A stretch of DNA of 64,000 bases from Streptomyces sp. NBC_01408 (GTDB lineage: Bacteria; Actinomycetota; Actinomycetes; Streptomycetales; Streptomycetaceae), in contig NZ_JAPEPJ010000001.1 in assembly GCF_026340255.1 (NCBI RefSeq), positions 4,867,501 through 4,931,500 of the forward strand. Direction: 5' to 3'. Positions 39,539-48,035 of the stretch are shown here, piece by piece. The position numbers and the translations under genes are program-made. How positions within the stretch are numbered: position 1 is the stretch's first letter; every line of letters begins with the position of its first letter. Below the pieces are notes generated by a model that did not search any database, was not told the origin of the DNA, and was given only the letters and a program-made list of their open reading frames with translations.

Positions 39539-41335
39539 GTGCACGCAACCAGACGCAGGCTCATATCCGTCGTGGCGATGTCCGTCACCCTGCTCGCCGG
39601 TTCCGCCACCGCCTCGGTGGCCGTCGCCGCCGATGTTCCGGCCCCCGCACCGGCCGCCACCGTCGCCCCCACCGCGCCGGTCGAGAACCTCATCGTCGGA
39701 TACAAGTCCACGGCGACGGAGGCCAGCTCCAACACCGCGGCCGCCGACGACGCCACCGCCAAGGGCAAGAAGGCCGGCAAGAAGGCGACGTTCGACCGCC
39801 GCCTCGGCACCGGAGCCGCCCTGGTCAACCTGGGCGGAACCGTCGCCCCCGCCGAGGCCGCCGACGTCATGGCGCAGTTCCGCGCCGACCCGGACGTCGC
39901 CTACGTCGAGCCGGACTCCCGGGCCTACGCCCTGGCCACCCCGAACGACACCGAGTACGCCAAGCAGTGGGACCTCTTCGAGCCCACCGCCGGCATGAAC
40001 GTCCCCGCCGCCTGGGACAAGACCACCGGTACGGGCGTGACCGTCGCCGTCCTCGACACCGGCTACGTCGCCCACTCCGACCTCGCCTCGAACGTGGTCG
40101 CCGGCTACGACTTCATCAGCAGCTCCAGCGCCGCCCGCGACGGCAACGGCCGCGACAACAACCCCGCCGACCAGGGCGACTGGAGCGCGGCCGGCGAGTG
40201 CGGCATCGGCTCCAAGGCCAGTGACTCCTCCTGGCACGGCACCCACGTCGCGGGCACCATCGCCGCGTCCACGGGCAACAGCAAGGGCGTCGCCGGCATC
40301 GCGTACGGCGCGAAGATCCAGCCCGTCCGCGTCCTCGGCAAGTGCGGCGGCGCCACCTCGGACATCGTCGACGCCATCACCTGGGCCTCCGGCGGCACCG
40401 TCCAGGGCGTCCCGGCGAACGCCACCCCCGCCAAGGTGATCAACATGAGCCTCGGCGGCTCGGGCGCCTGCACCTCGTCCTACCAGAACGCCATCACCGC
40501 CGCTGTCGGCCGGGGCACGACCGTCGTCGTGGCCGCGGGCAACAGCAACGCGGACGCCGCCGGCTTCTCGCCCGCCAGCTGCAACAACGTCGTCAACGTG
40601 GCCGCCAGCAGCCGCTCCGGCGACCGCTCCTTCTACTCCAACTACGGCGCGATCATCGACGTCGCCGCCCCGGGCGGTGAGACCCGCCGCGCCACGGACA
40701 CGCCCGGCACCGTCACCACCCCCGAGAACGGCATCCTCTCCACCCTCAACGGTGGCACCACCACCCCGGGCGCCGAGATCTACAAGCCCTTCCAGGGCAC
40801 CAGCATGGCCGCCCCGCACGTCGCGGGCCTCGCCGCCCTGCTGAAGTCGGCGAACTCCGCGCTGACCCCGGCCCAGATCGAGTCGGCCATCAAGGCCAAC
40901 GCCCGCCCGCTGGCCGGCACCTGCACCGGCGGCTGCGGCACCGGCCTCGCCGACGCGGCCGCGACCGTCGCGGCCGTGACCTCCGGTCCGGTCACCCCGT
41001 CCTTCGAGAACACCGCGGACTTCGCCATCGGTGACAACACCACCGTGGAGAGCCCCCTCACCGTCAGCGGCGTCACCGGCAACGCCCCGGCCGCCCTCAA
41101 GGTGGGCGTGAACATCGCGCACACCTACATCGGTGACCTCAAGGTCGACCTGGTCGCCCCCGACGGCTCCGTCTACACGGTGCACAACCGCACCGGCGGC
41201 AGCGCCGACAACATCAGCCAGGTCTACACCGTCAACGCCTCCTCCGAGGTCGCGAACGGCACCTGGAAGCTCCGCGTGAACGACAACGCGGGCGGCGACA
41301 CCGGCAAGATCGACTCCTGGAGCCTCGGCTTCTGA
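39539..41335 (+). CDS. Secreted S8 serine protease with C-terminal P/homoB domain
   Basis: 598 residues from GTG 39539, chosen because AAAGGGA lies 6 nt upstream and the signal peptide starts there (RRRLISVVAMSVTLLAGSAT). A propeptide (about 45-130) ends with AYVEPDSRAYAL. The catalytic residues are D173 (VAVLDTGY), H233 (SSWHGTHVAG), oxyanion Asn N335 (VVAAGNSNADAAG) and S422 (FQGTSMAAPHVAG). A proprotein-convertase P domain follows (about 500-598: FENTADFAIGDNTTVESPLT, HTYIGDLKVDLVAPDGSVYT, GTWKLRVNDNAGGDTGKIDS). P domains stabilise the protease. It is a normal, probably active extracellular protease. Confidence 0.93.
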   Translation: MHATRRRLISVVAMSVTLLAGSATASVAVAADVPAPAPAATVAPTAPVENLIVGYKSTATEASSNTAAADDATAKGKKAGKKATFDRRLGTGAALVNLGGTVAPAEAADVMAQFRADPDVAYVEPDSRAYALATPNDTEYAKQWDLFEPTAGMNVPAAWDKTTGTGVTVAVLDTGYVAHSDLASNVVAGYDFISSSSAARDGNGRDNNPADQGDWSAAGECGIGSKASDSSWHGTHVAGTIAASTGNSKGVAGIAYGAKIQPVRVLGKCGGATSDIVDAITWASGGTVQGVPANATPAKVINMSLGGSGACTSSYQNAITAAVGRGTTVVVAAGNSNADAAGFSPASCNNVVNVAASSRSGDRSFYSNYGAIIDVAAPGGETRRATDTPGTVTTPENGILSTLNGGTTTPGAEIYKPFQGTSMAAPHVAGLAALLKSANSALTPAQIESAIKANARPLAGTCTGGCGTGLADAAATVAAVTSGPVTPSFENTADFAIGDNTTVESPLTVSGVTGNAPAALKVGVNIAHTYIGDLKVDLVAPDGSVYTVHNRTGGSADNISQVYTVNASSEVANGTWKLRVNDNAGGDTGKIDSWSLGF

Positions 41336-41409
41336 TCCGGCCGCCCCGGCCCCGGTCCGGCGCCCAACTCCGGCTGACGGTCCGATAGTACGGACCAATC
41401 TCAATCCGC

Positions 41410-41442
41410 GGACCTGCCTATACACCTCGTATCGGCAGGTCC
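41410..41442 (+). terminator. Inverted repeat downstream of the S8 protease gene
   Basis: GGACCTGCC (41410-41418) pairs perfectly with GGCAGGTCC (41434-41442) across a 15-nt loop, followed by a GGGTTTTCCC stretch. A shorter repeat, GGTCCG-N6-CGGACC, lies just upstream near 41380. It could be a terminator or an operator for the LAL gene 127 nt downstream. Confidence 0.45.
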
Positions 41443-41569
41443 GACGGGTTTTCCCGGCGACCGACTGAATTCTGCGTCACAATCCGGGTCCACCCGGCAT
41501 CTGACCTCGTATTGTCGCGTCTCACAGGAAAGGCACAGGAGCTGGGGACCGAGAGGCTGGTGGCTGTGC

Positions 41570-44332
41570 GTGGTGGCGGCGACGGGGCACGCTGACACGA
41601 GCGTCGGACACGATGAACTGATCAAGGCGGTCGACCGCGCGCTGACCACGCACGGCCGGGCCCTCCTGACGGGACCCGCCGGCGCGGGCAAGACCGAGGT
41701 GGCCCGCGCCGTCGCGGCCGCCGCGCAGGCCCGCCGCGAGACCGTGCTCCGCCTCGCTCCCGAGGCCGCCGACCAGTGGATACCCGAGGCCTCCGCCGCA
41801 GCCCTGCTGGCCTCCGTCCCGGGCACCGCCCTGGAGCGGCTCTCCGGCCCCCAGCGCACCGCCATCGCCCTGCTGTGCCGGGAGACCGACGCACCCCGCG
41901 CGGGCCGCGACCACGTCGCGCTGCGCCTCGCCGTCGTGGAAGTGCTCCGCACCCTCGCCGCCCGCCAGCCCGTCCTGCTCGTCCTCGACAACGCCCAGTG
42001 GCTCGACGCCGAGAGCACCGACCTGCTCCGCTTCGCCCTGCGCCTCACCCCGCCCCGGGTACGGGTCCTCGTCGCCGAATGCGTCCAGGGCGGAGCCGCG
42101 GTCGGCGAACCCCTCTGCGGGCCCGGAACCCCGGCCATCCCCGTCCCCCCGCTCGGCGCCGACGAAGTCGCCGAACTGCTGGTGCGCCGCGGCCTGCCCG
42201 CCCGCCTCGCCGGCCGCATCCACCAGGCCAGCGGCGGAAACCCCCGCCTCGCCCTCGCCCTCGGCCAGTCCCTCGCCGACGCCCGCGACGGCAGCGCCCA
42301 CCACGCCGACACCCTGCCCGTCTCCGGACCGGCCCGCGAGGTGGCCCGCCGCCTCCTCGCCGCGGCCCCCGCCCGGGCCCGCCGGACCCTGCTGCTCGCC
42401 GCCCTCGCGGCCCGCCCGACCACCGCCCTGCTGCGCCGCGCGGGGCGGCCCGACGCGGAGGCGGAGCTGGCCGAGGCGGAACGGGCCGCGCTCGTCAGCG
42501 TGGGCGAGGACGGCGCCGTGGAGTTCACCGCGGGGGCACTGCCCACCGCGCTGGCCGCCGACGCGGGCTGGCCCGAACGCGCCGCCGGACACGCCGCCCT
42601 GGCCGCCGCCGTCGACGACCCCGTCCAGGCCGTACGCCACCGCGCGCTGGCCGTGGACACCCCCGACCAGTGGCTCGCCGCGGAGATCACCGAAGCCGCC
42701 GCCGCCTGCCGCCGCCGCGGCCAGCGGGCCCTCGCCGCCGAACTGGGCCTGCTCGCCGCGGAACGCACGCCCTCCCACCTGGCCGGGGAGGAACTGGCCC
42801 GGCTCGTCGCCGCCGCCGAGGACGCGGGCTGGGCGGGCCGCGCCGATCTCGCCCGCCGCGCCACCCGCGCCGTACTGGCCCGGGACGCCTCTTCCGCCGA
42901 CCGGGTACGGGCCCGGCTCGCCGTGATCGACGCCGCCGGACAGGCCCTCGGCACCCTCGAGGAGACCTTCGCCCACGCCATGGACGACGCCGCCGGCGAC
43001 CCCGCCCTGCAAGCGGCCGTCCAGCTGCGGATCGCCTGGAAGCACAACCTCAGCGACGGCGACCCCGTCCGCTCCCGCGACGCGGCGGCCGCGGCCGGCG
43101 CGCTCGCCGCCCAGGGCGGGGACCAGGTCGCCGAGGCCATGGCCCTCACCGTACGGGCCCGCATGGGCCGCATCCTGGGCGACTCCGACGCCGAGGACAT
43201 CCTGGCCGAGGCCCTCGCCCTGCCCGCCCCCGAGGTGCCCCTCGGGATGCGCAACGCCCCGCGCTACCTCGCCGTCCGCCACGCCCTCTTCGACGACCGC
43301 CTCGCCGACGCCCGGCGCCAGCTGATGGTCCTGCTGCCCTCCGTCCAGCGCACCGGGTCCGCCGAGGACGTCTTCGAGGTCCTGCGCAGCCTCACCGAGG
43401 TCGAACTGCGCGGCGGCCGGTGCGAGGCCGCGTCCGCCCACGCCCGGCGCGCCCTGGAGCTGACCATCGAGGCGGGCCTGTCACCCGGCCCCGCCTGGTA
43501 CGTGGCCGCGATGGCCGAGGCCATGGGCGGCGGCTTCGCGCGCGCCGCCGGATACGCCCGCCGCGGCATCCAGGCCTCGGAGGAGGAGCACGACCAGGTG
43601 TTCCTCTCGCGCAGCCTGCACGCGCTCGGGCTGGTCGAACTGGCCACGGGCGAGGCGGCGAAGGCGGTGGCCACGCTGCGCCGGGTCGCCGCGCTGGAGG
43701 CCGCCCAGCAGGTGGTCGACCCATCGATCCTGCGCTGGCACGGGGACCTGGCCGAGGCGCTGGTCGCCGCGGACGAGCCCGAGGAAGCGGCCCAGCTGCT
43801 CGACTGCGTCCACGCCGTGGCCCTCGGGCTCGGGCGCGCCGGGGTGGTCGCCGCCCTCGACCGCGCCCGGGGCCTGTGCCTGTCGGCGCAGGGCGAGGCC
43901 GACGCGGCCGTAACCCTGCTGGAGGCCACCGAGCAGCGGTTCGCCGCCCTGCGGCTGCCGCTGGAACGGGCCCGTACGCTGCTGGCCCTCGCCCGGGTGG
44001 AACGGCGCCGCCGCCGGCGCGCACCGGCCCGCGCCGCCCTCCTGGCCGCGGCCGGGGAGTTCGAACGGGCTGGCGCGACCCCCTGGACGGAACTCGCCGG
44101 GGAACCGGCCGCCGCCCCCGGCGAGGGGAGCGGCGCGGAACCGGTCGCCTCGCTGACCGAGGCCGAGATCCGCCTCGCCCTGCTCGTCGGCCAGGGGGCC
44201 AGCAACCAGGAGGCGGCGGCGAAGCTGTTCCTCAGCGTCAAGACGGTCGAGGCCCGGCTGACCCGCATCTACCAGAAGCTCAACGTACGGTCGCGGGCCC
44301 AGCTGGCCACCGCCCTGCACGGCGGCCGCTAG
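41570..44332 (+). CDS. LAL-type (large ATP-binding LuxR-family) transcriptional regulator
   Basis: 920 residues from GTG 41570. The N-terminal AAA/NACHT-like ATPase has Walker A GPAGAGKT (35-42) and a Walker B-like VLLVLDNAQWLDAES. A long middle section of about 500 residues is TPR-like and Ala-rich. The C-terminus is a LuxR helix-turn-helix (SLTEAEIRLALLVGQGASNQ, EAAAKLFLSVKTVEARLTRI, about 860-905). LAL regulators control secondary metabolism or sugar use in actinomycetes, and the ligand sensed by the TPR part is unknown. No target operon is obvious next to it. Its TAG stop codon is part of a perfect 58-bp palindrome. Confidence 0.9.
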   Translation: MVAATGHADTSVGHDELIKAVDRALTTHGRALLTGPAGAGKTEVARAVAAAAQARRETVLRLAPEAADQWIPEASAAALLASVPGTALERLSGPQRTAIALLCRETDAPRAGRDHVALRLAVVEVLRTLAARQPVLLVLDNAQWLDAESTDLLRFALRLTPPRVRVLVAECVQGGAAVGEPLCGPGTPAIPVPPLGADEVAELLVRRGLPARLAGRIHQASGGNPRLALALGQSLADARDGSAHHADTLPVSGPAREVARRLLAAAPARARRTLLLAALAARPTTALLRRAGRPDAEAELAEAERAALVSVGEDGAVEFTAGALPTALAADAGWPERAAGHAALAAAVDDPVQAVRHRALAVDTPDQWLAAEITEAAAACRRRGQRALAAELGLLAAERTPSHLAGEELARLVAAAEDAGWAGRADLARRATRAVLARDASSADRVRARLAVIDAAGQALGTLEETFAHAMDDAAGDPALQAAVQLRIAWKHNLSDGDPVRSRDAAAAAGALAAQGGDQVAEAMALTVRARMGRILGDSDAEDILAEALALPAPEVPLGMRNAPRYLAVRHALFDDRLADARRQLMVLLPSVQRTGSAEDVFEVLRSLTEVELRGGRCEAASAHARRALELTIEAGLSPGPAWYVAAMAEAMGGGFARAAGYARRGIQASEEEHDQVFLSRSLHALGLVELATGEAAKAVATLRRVAALEAAQQVVDPSILRWHGDLAEALVAADEPEEAAQLLDCVHAVALGLGRAGVVAALDRARGLCLSAQGEADAAVTLLEATEQRFAALRLPLERARTLLALARVERRRRRRAPARAALLAAAGEFERAGATPWTELAGEPAAAPGEGSGAEPVASLTEAEIRLALLVGQGASNQEAAAKLFLSVKTVEARLTRIYQKLNVRSRAQLATALHGGR

Positions 44333-44387
44333 GGGGTGTCCGGTGGGTCAGGGCCGGGCCCGGCCCTGACCCACCGGACACCCCCTA
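44330..44387. repeat. 58-bp perfect palindrome overlapping the LAL stop codon
   Basis: The sequence from T44330 to A44387 equals its own reverse complement with no spacer: the 29-nt arm starts TAGGGGGTGTCCGGTGGGTC and continues AGGGCCGGG. It lies between convergent genes (the chitinase stop is at 44398) and so can act as a bidirectional terminator. Its length and zero loop are unusual for a terminator. It may be a fused pair of transposon ends. Confidence 0.8.
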
Positions 44388-44397
44388 AGGCGACCGG

Positions 44398-45306
44398 TCA
44401 GCAGCTCAGGTTGTTCCCGGGCGTCACCCCGAGCAGCTGCGTGAAGCGCTGGTAGGTGGAGACCCGGCTCTGGACCTGGGCCGGGTTGCCGCCGTTGCAC
44501 TCCAGGGCGCCGTTGATGGAGCGGATGGTCTCGCCGAAGCCCGCGCCGCTCACCATGGCGGTGTGGGCGGTCATCGTGCCCGGCCCGTTCTGCGTGTTCC
44601 AGTACCAGAGCGCCGTCTTCATGGCGACGGCCGGGTCCTGCTCGACGAGGTAGGGGTTCGCGAGCAGGTTGATGCCGAGGGCGTCACCCGCCGCCTTGTA
44701 GTTGAAGTTCCAGCTCAGCTGGATCGGGCCGCGCCCGTAGTACGCGGCCTGGCCGGCCGGACAGCCGTAGGGCTGGGTCGCGTCGCAGTAGTGAGGGTAG
44801 TTGGCGGTGTTCTGTTCGACGATGTGCACCAGGCCGCCCGTCTCGTGGGAGGCGTTGGCGAGGAAGGCGGCGGCCTCACGGCGCTTCACGGTGTCGTCAC
44901 CGGTCTGCGCGAAGGCCGGGTAGGCCGACAGCGCCGCGACCAGGCCGTTGTAGGTGTAGAAGGAGTTCCGGTTCGGGAACATCTGGTTGAACTGGGCCTC
45001 GGAGACCACGAATCCGGACGGGTCGGGGTCCTGGCCCCCGCCGCCACCGCAGGCGCCCTGGTCCGACCAGACGCCCCACTGCCCGGTGGTGCCGGGCGTC
45101 TCGCCCTGGGTCCACCACTTGGCCTGCCAGTTGTGTCCGTTGTGCGAGGCGCTCATGCCGTTCGTGTAGACCGCGGAGGAGGCCCAGGGGGTTACGCAGG
45201 CGGCGGCCGCGACGGCGGGGGAGGAGGGGAAGGTCAGGGCGAGGCCGACCGTGACGGCCGCGGCGGCGACCAGGGACAGGGCACGGCGGCGAAACGCGCG
45301 TATCAC
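44398..45306 (-). CDS. GH19 chitinase with N-terminal chitin-binding domain
   Basis: 302 residues from ATG 45306. A signal peptide (about 1-35) is followed by a CBM5/12-type module (VTPWASSAVYTNGMSASHNG, KWWTQGETPGTTGQWGVWSD, about 38-84) and a Gly/Asp/Pro linker. The GH19 catalytic domain (about 98-302) follows. The catalytic Glu is E155 in NASHETGGL, with the second Glu near E164. The typical YYGRGPIQLSWNFNYKAAG motif is intact. It hydrolyses chitin by inversion outside the cell. DasR-like boxes around a TTGACA -35 upstream suggest N-acetylglucosamine-linked control. The first two lysozyme-like loops are short, as in bacterial GH19 enzymes. Confidence 0.94.
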   Translation of the reverse strand: MIRAFRRRALSLVAAAAVTVGLALTFPSSPAVAAAACVTPWASSAVYTNGMSASHNGHNWQAKWWTQGETPGTTGQWGVWSDQGACGGGGGQDPDPSGFVVSEAQFNQMFPNRNSFYTYNGLVAALSAYPAFAQTGDDTVKRREAAAFLANASHETGGLVHIVEQNTANYPHYCDATQPYGCPAGQAAYYGRGPIQLSWNFNYKAAGDALGINLLANPYLVEQDPAVAMKTALWYWNTQNGPGTMTAHTAMVSGAGFGETIRSINGALECNGGNPAQVQSRVSTYQRFTQLLGVTPGNNLSC

Positions 45307-45369
45307 GTAACTTCTCCTTCAGTGGGGGGAGTTGCCGTGGGGGCGGCAACTACGCCACTGAAGCGAAAA

Positions 45370-45397
45370 TGGTCTGGACCTGTCAAGGTCTAGACCA
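45370..45397 (-). promoter_or_regulatory. Two DasR-like boxes flanking a -35 hexamer, chitinase promoter
   Basis: On the coding strand TGGTCTAGACCT is followed by TTGACA and AGGTCCAGACCA (45397 down to 45370). TTGACA (45381-45386) is a consensus -35 box squeezed between the two boxes. The boxes match the chitinase-gene direct repeats and the DasR site pattern known in Streptomyces (ACTGGTCTAGACCAGT-like). A -10 box is not clear (TTCAGT after 18 nt). Confidence 0.75.
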
Positions 45398-45420
45398 AGA
45401 GGATCTCGTGTGGCCGCATG

Positions 45421-45458
45421 CCGAAGCCCCGGCGTGAAGGGTCACGCCGGGGCTTCGG
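45421..45458. terminator. Perfect 17-bp hairpin between promoter of chitinase and end of rodlin gene
   Basis: CCGAAGCCCCGGCGTGA (45421-45437) pairs perfectly with TCACGCCGGGGCTTCGG (45442-45458) around AGGG. It starts 8 nt beyond the rodlin stop codon on the minus strand and terminates that transcript before the chitinase promoter. Confidence 0.85.
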
Positions 45459-45465
45459 CGGCAGG

Positions 45466-45879
45466 TCAGCTGCCGGCGGAGAGGTTGCCCGAGAGGACTG
45501 GGATGTTCTCCAGGATGTGCGAGGCCGAGTCGTCGCCCTTGGCCTGGGTGGAGTTCTCGGTGCACTGCTGGTTCTGCGGGTTGGCGAGGACGTTGACGTC
45601 CTGGACGCCGATGTTGGCGATGACCGCGAACAGGGACTGGGCGTTGACCTTCGCGGGCAGGCCGATGCAGAGCTTGTTCAGCGAGCCCTGGACCGCACTG
45701 AGCTGCGGGCTCATCTTGCCGTGGGTCTCCTGGTTGCCGTAGATCTGCGCGGCGCCGTTGCCGTTCACGGTGTTGACGCCGTTGTCGTTGCCGATCGCCA
45801 TCGCCGGGGAGGCTACGGCGGCGCCCGCGCCCAGCACGGAGGCGGTGACCGCTGCGGTGGCCATGAACTTCTTGAACAT
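45466..45879 (-). CDS. Rodlin family protein
   Basis: 137 residues from ATG 45879 (MFKKFMATAAVTASVLGAGA), preceded by GAAGGAT. A signal peptide ends near AMA|IGN (about 30). The mature part is rich in Asn/Gln/Gly with NGNGAAQIYGNQETHGKMSP, GSLNKLCIGLPAKVNAQSLF and ANPQNQQC. The two cysteines and the NG-rich start are typical of rodlins RdlA/RdlB, which organise chaplin fibrils into rodlets on aerial hyphae and spores. Only one rodlin gene is present here and no chaplin gene lies next to it. Expression is expected during aerial growth. Confidence 0.9.
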   Translation of the reverse strand: MFKKFMATAAVTASVLGAGAAVASPAMAIGNDNGVNTVNGNGAAQIYGNQETHGKMSPQLSAVQGSLNKLCIGLPAKVNAQSLFAVIANIGVQDVNVLANPQNQQCTENSTQAKGDDSASHILENIPVLSGNLSAGS

Positions 45880-46073
45880 GTGGGGGATCCTTCGGTTGCG
45901 CTGTCGCATGGGATAGCTGCCCTCGGCGGGACGTGCTGATCAACTGCTGCAGGCGCTTGTGGTTATCCCCACTCACCCGGGTGGCTCATTTGGCACACTG
46001 CCCGCCCCGGGGTACGACGGGTCGCCCGGTCCCGCCGCCGTGGCGGCGAGACTGAGCTCCTCGGATCCGAGGG

Positions 46074-46265
46074 TCAGCCGGTCTTGCGGCGGACCTTCTT
46101 GTTCTTGCCGCCGGGGCCGCTGCTGGAACCCTGGACCTTCGCCCGGCTCTGGTGTGCCTGCTGGGACTGGGCATTCGCCGCGTTGCGCTCCAGCGCCTCC
46201 CGGAACTTGCGCTTGGCCTCCTCGGCCGGCGTTTCGTCCTGCGGGGTGTCTGTTTCGTCTGCCAT
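46074..46265 (-). CDS. DUF5302 small protein
   Basis: 63 residues from ATG 46265, which has a strong AGGAGG 5 nt upstream. The acidic N-terminus (MADETDTPQDETPAEEAKRK) leads to FREALERNAANAQ and a basic Gly/Ser/Lys tail (GGKNKKVRRKTG). This layout, with a central FREALER-like helix and terminal RRKTG, is DUF5302 as I know it from Streptomyces. The function is unknown; the basic tail may bind nucleic acid. Confidence 0.8.
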   Translation of the reverse strand: MADETDTPQDETPAEEAKRKFREALERNAANAQSQQAHQSRAKVQGSSSGPGGKNKKVRRKTG

Positions 46266-46525
46266 TGGTCCTCCTGGGGTGATCAAACCGTTTCAGTCTG
46301 TCAGCTTGCGTGCCTGCTGACCAGCGAGTTCCCCTGGGGCCGTGCCCAGCGGGCGCGCAGCCCCTCCGGCGGGACGCGACCGGAACGCGAGCCTCCAAGG
46401 ATGGCTTGGGGGAGTCATAAGTTTTAATTATGAGGCCATAAGCTGCCACCGGGTGCTGGATTAGGGTTACCTCAGTTTAAGGTCTTCCTTGATCCAGCTT
46501 TTTCTCGCTCGAAGGGAACTTCGTC

Positions 46526-47887
46526 ATGCCTCGCCCCCTGCGGGTAGCAATCGTCGGTGCCGGTCCCGCAGGGATCTACGCGGCGGACGCGCTGCTGAAG
46601 TCCGAGACCGCCGCCGAGCCCGGCGTGTCCATCGACCTCTTCGAGAAGATGCCCGCGCCCTTCGGCCTGATCCGCTACGGCGTCGCCCCCGACCACCCGA
46701 GGATCAAGGGCATCATCACCGCCCTGCACCAGGTGCTCGACAAGCCGCAGGTCCGCCTCTTCGGGAACGTCGACTACCCGAACGACATCGGCCTCGACGA
46801 GCTGCGCTCGTTCTACGACGCCGTGATCTTCTCCACGGGCGCCACCGCCGACCGCGAGCTGAGCATCCCGGGCGTCGAGCTGGCGGGCTCCTACGGCGCC
46901 GCCGACTTCGTCTCCTGGTACGACGGCCACCCGGACGTCCCCCGCACCTGGCCGCTGGAGGCGGAGAAGGTCGCGGTGCTGGGCGTAGGCAACGTCGCCC
47001 TCGACGTCGCGCGCATCCTGGCGAAGACGGCCGACGAACTGCTGCCGACCGAGATACCGCCGAACGTCCACGAGGGCCTCAAGGCCAACAAGGCGCTCGA
47101 GGTGCACGTCTTCGGACGCCGCGGTCCGGCCCAGGCCAAGTTCAGCCCCATGGAGCTGCGCGAACTGGACCACTCGCCCACCATCGAGGTCATCGTCAAC
47201 CCCGAGGACATCGACTACGACGAGGGTTCGATCGCCACCCGCCGCGCCAACAAGCAGGCGGACATGGTCGCCAAGACCCTGGAGAACTGGGCGATCCGGG
47301 ACATCGGCGACCGCCCCCACAAGCTGTTCCTGCACTTCTTCGAGTCCCCCTCCGAGGTGCTCGGCGAGGACGGCAGGGTCGTCGGCCTGCGCACCGAGCG
47401 CACCGAGCTCGACGGCACCGGCAATGTGAAGGGCACCGGCCGGTTCACCGACTGGGACGTCCAGTCCGTCTACCGGGCCGTGGGCTATCTCTCGGACGAG
47501 CTCCCCAAGCTCCCCTGGGACGTGGAGTCCGGCACGGTCCCCGACGAGGGCGGCCGCGTGATCGAGGCCGGCGGGCACCTGCAGTCGACGTACGTCACCG
47601 GCTGGATCCGGCGCGGTCCGGTCGGCCTGATCGGCCACACCAAGGGCGACGCCAACGAGACCGTCGCGAACCTCCTCGCCGACCACGCCGAGGGCCGCCT
47701 GCACAGCCCGGACGCGCCCGCGCCGGAGGCCGTCGAGGCCTTCCTCGCCGAGCGGAGCGTGCGCTACACCACGTGGGAGGGCTGGCACCGCCTCGACGCC
47801 GCGGAGAAGGCCCTCGGCGAGCCCCAGGGCCGCGCGCGCGTGAAGATCGTCGAGCGCGAGGACATGCTGGACGCGAGCGGCGCCTGA
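46526..47887 (+). CDS. fprA: FprA-like ferredoxin/adrenodoxin-type NADP+ reductase
   Basis: 453 residues from ATG 46526 with a GAAGGGAA ribosome binding site. The FAD-binding motif GAGPAGIYAADAL (10-22) starts the protein. The segment PFGLIRYGVAPDHPRIKG is the adrenodoxin-reductase hallmark, and the NADP-binding motif is VLGVGNVALDVARIL. FGRRGPAQAKFSPMELREL and the C-terminal TGWIRRGPVGLIGHTKGDAN (FAD contact) are also diagnostic. It passes electrons from NADPH to ferredoxins, for example those serving P450s such as the CYP154 in this window, although no ferredoxin gene is adjacent. Confidence 0.93.
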   Translation: MPRPLRVAIVGAGPAGIYAADALLKSETAAEPGVSIDLFEKMPAPFGLIRYGVAPDHPRIKGIITALHQVLDKPQVRLFGNVDYPNDIGLDELRSFYDAVIFSTGATADRELSIPGVELAGSYGAADFVSWYDGHPDVPRTWPLEAEKVAVLGVGNVALDVARILAKTADELLPTEIPPNVHEGLKANKALEVHVFGRRGPAQAKFSPMELRELDHSPTIEVIVNPEDIDYDEGSIATRRANKQADMVAKTLENWAIRDIGDRPHKLFLHFFESPSEVLGEDGRVVGLRTERTELDGTGNVKGTGRFTDWDVQSVYRAVGYLSDELPKLPWDVESGTVPDEGGRVIEAGGHLQSTYVTGWIRRGPVGLIGHTKGDANETVANLLADHAEGRLHSPDAPAPEAVEAFLAERSVRYTTWEGWHRLDAAEKALGEPQGRARVKIVEREDMLDASGA

Positions 47888-47898
47888 CCGGCGGGAGG

Positions 47899-47994
47899 GG
47901 GCCGGACCCCGGCCCCCTCCCCGGGCCGGACCCCGGCCCCCTCCCCGGGCCGGACCCCGGCCCCCTCCCCGGGCCGGACCCCGGCCCCCTCCCC
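47899..47994. repeat. Four tandem 24-bp GC repeats after fprA
   Basis: Four near-identical units of GGGCCGGACCCCGGCCCCCT plus CCCC follow the fprA stop codon by about 11 nt. Each unit contains a self-complementary GGGCCGG-A-CCCCGGCCC core. They can form a row of hairpins, likely a reinforced terminator, and the copy number is likely to vary between strains. Confidence 0.8.
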
Positions 47995-48035
47995 GCGGAC
48001 CGGTCCACGCGCCGGTGCGCGAAACGGCCGGATTC

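Noticed and set aside
46415..46441. AT-rich inverted repeats TCATAA-N7-TTATGA upstream of fprA, possible operator
   Set aside because: Short and in an AT-rich patch; no known regulator site matches, and an iron-box reading of the nearby GATTAGGGTTACCTCA has too many mismatches.
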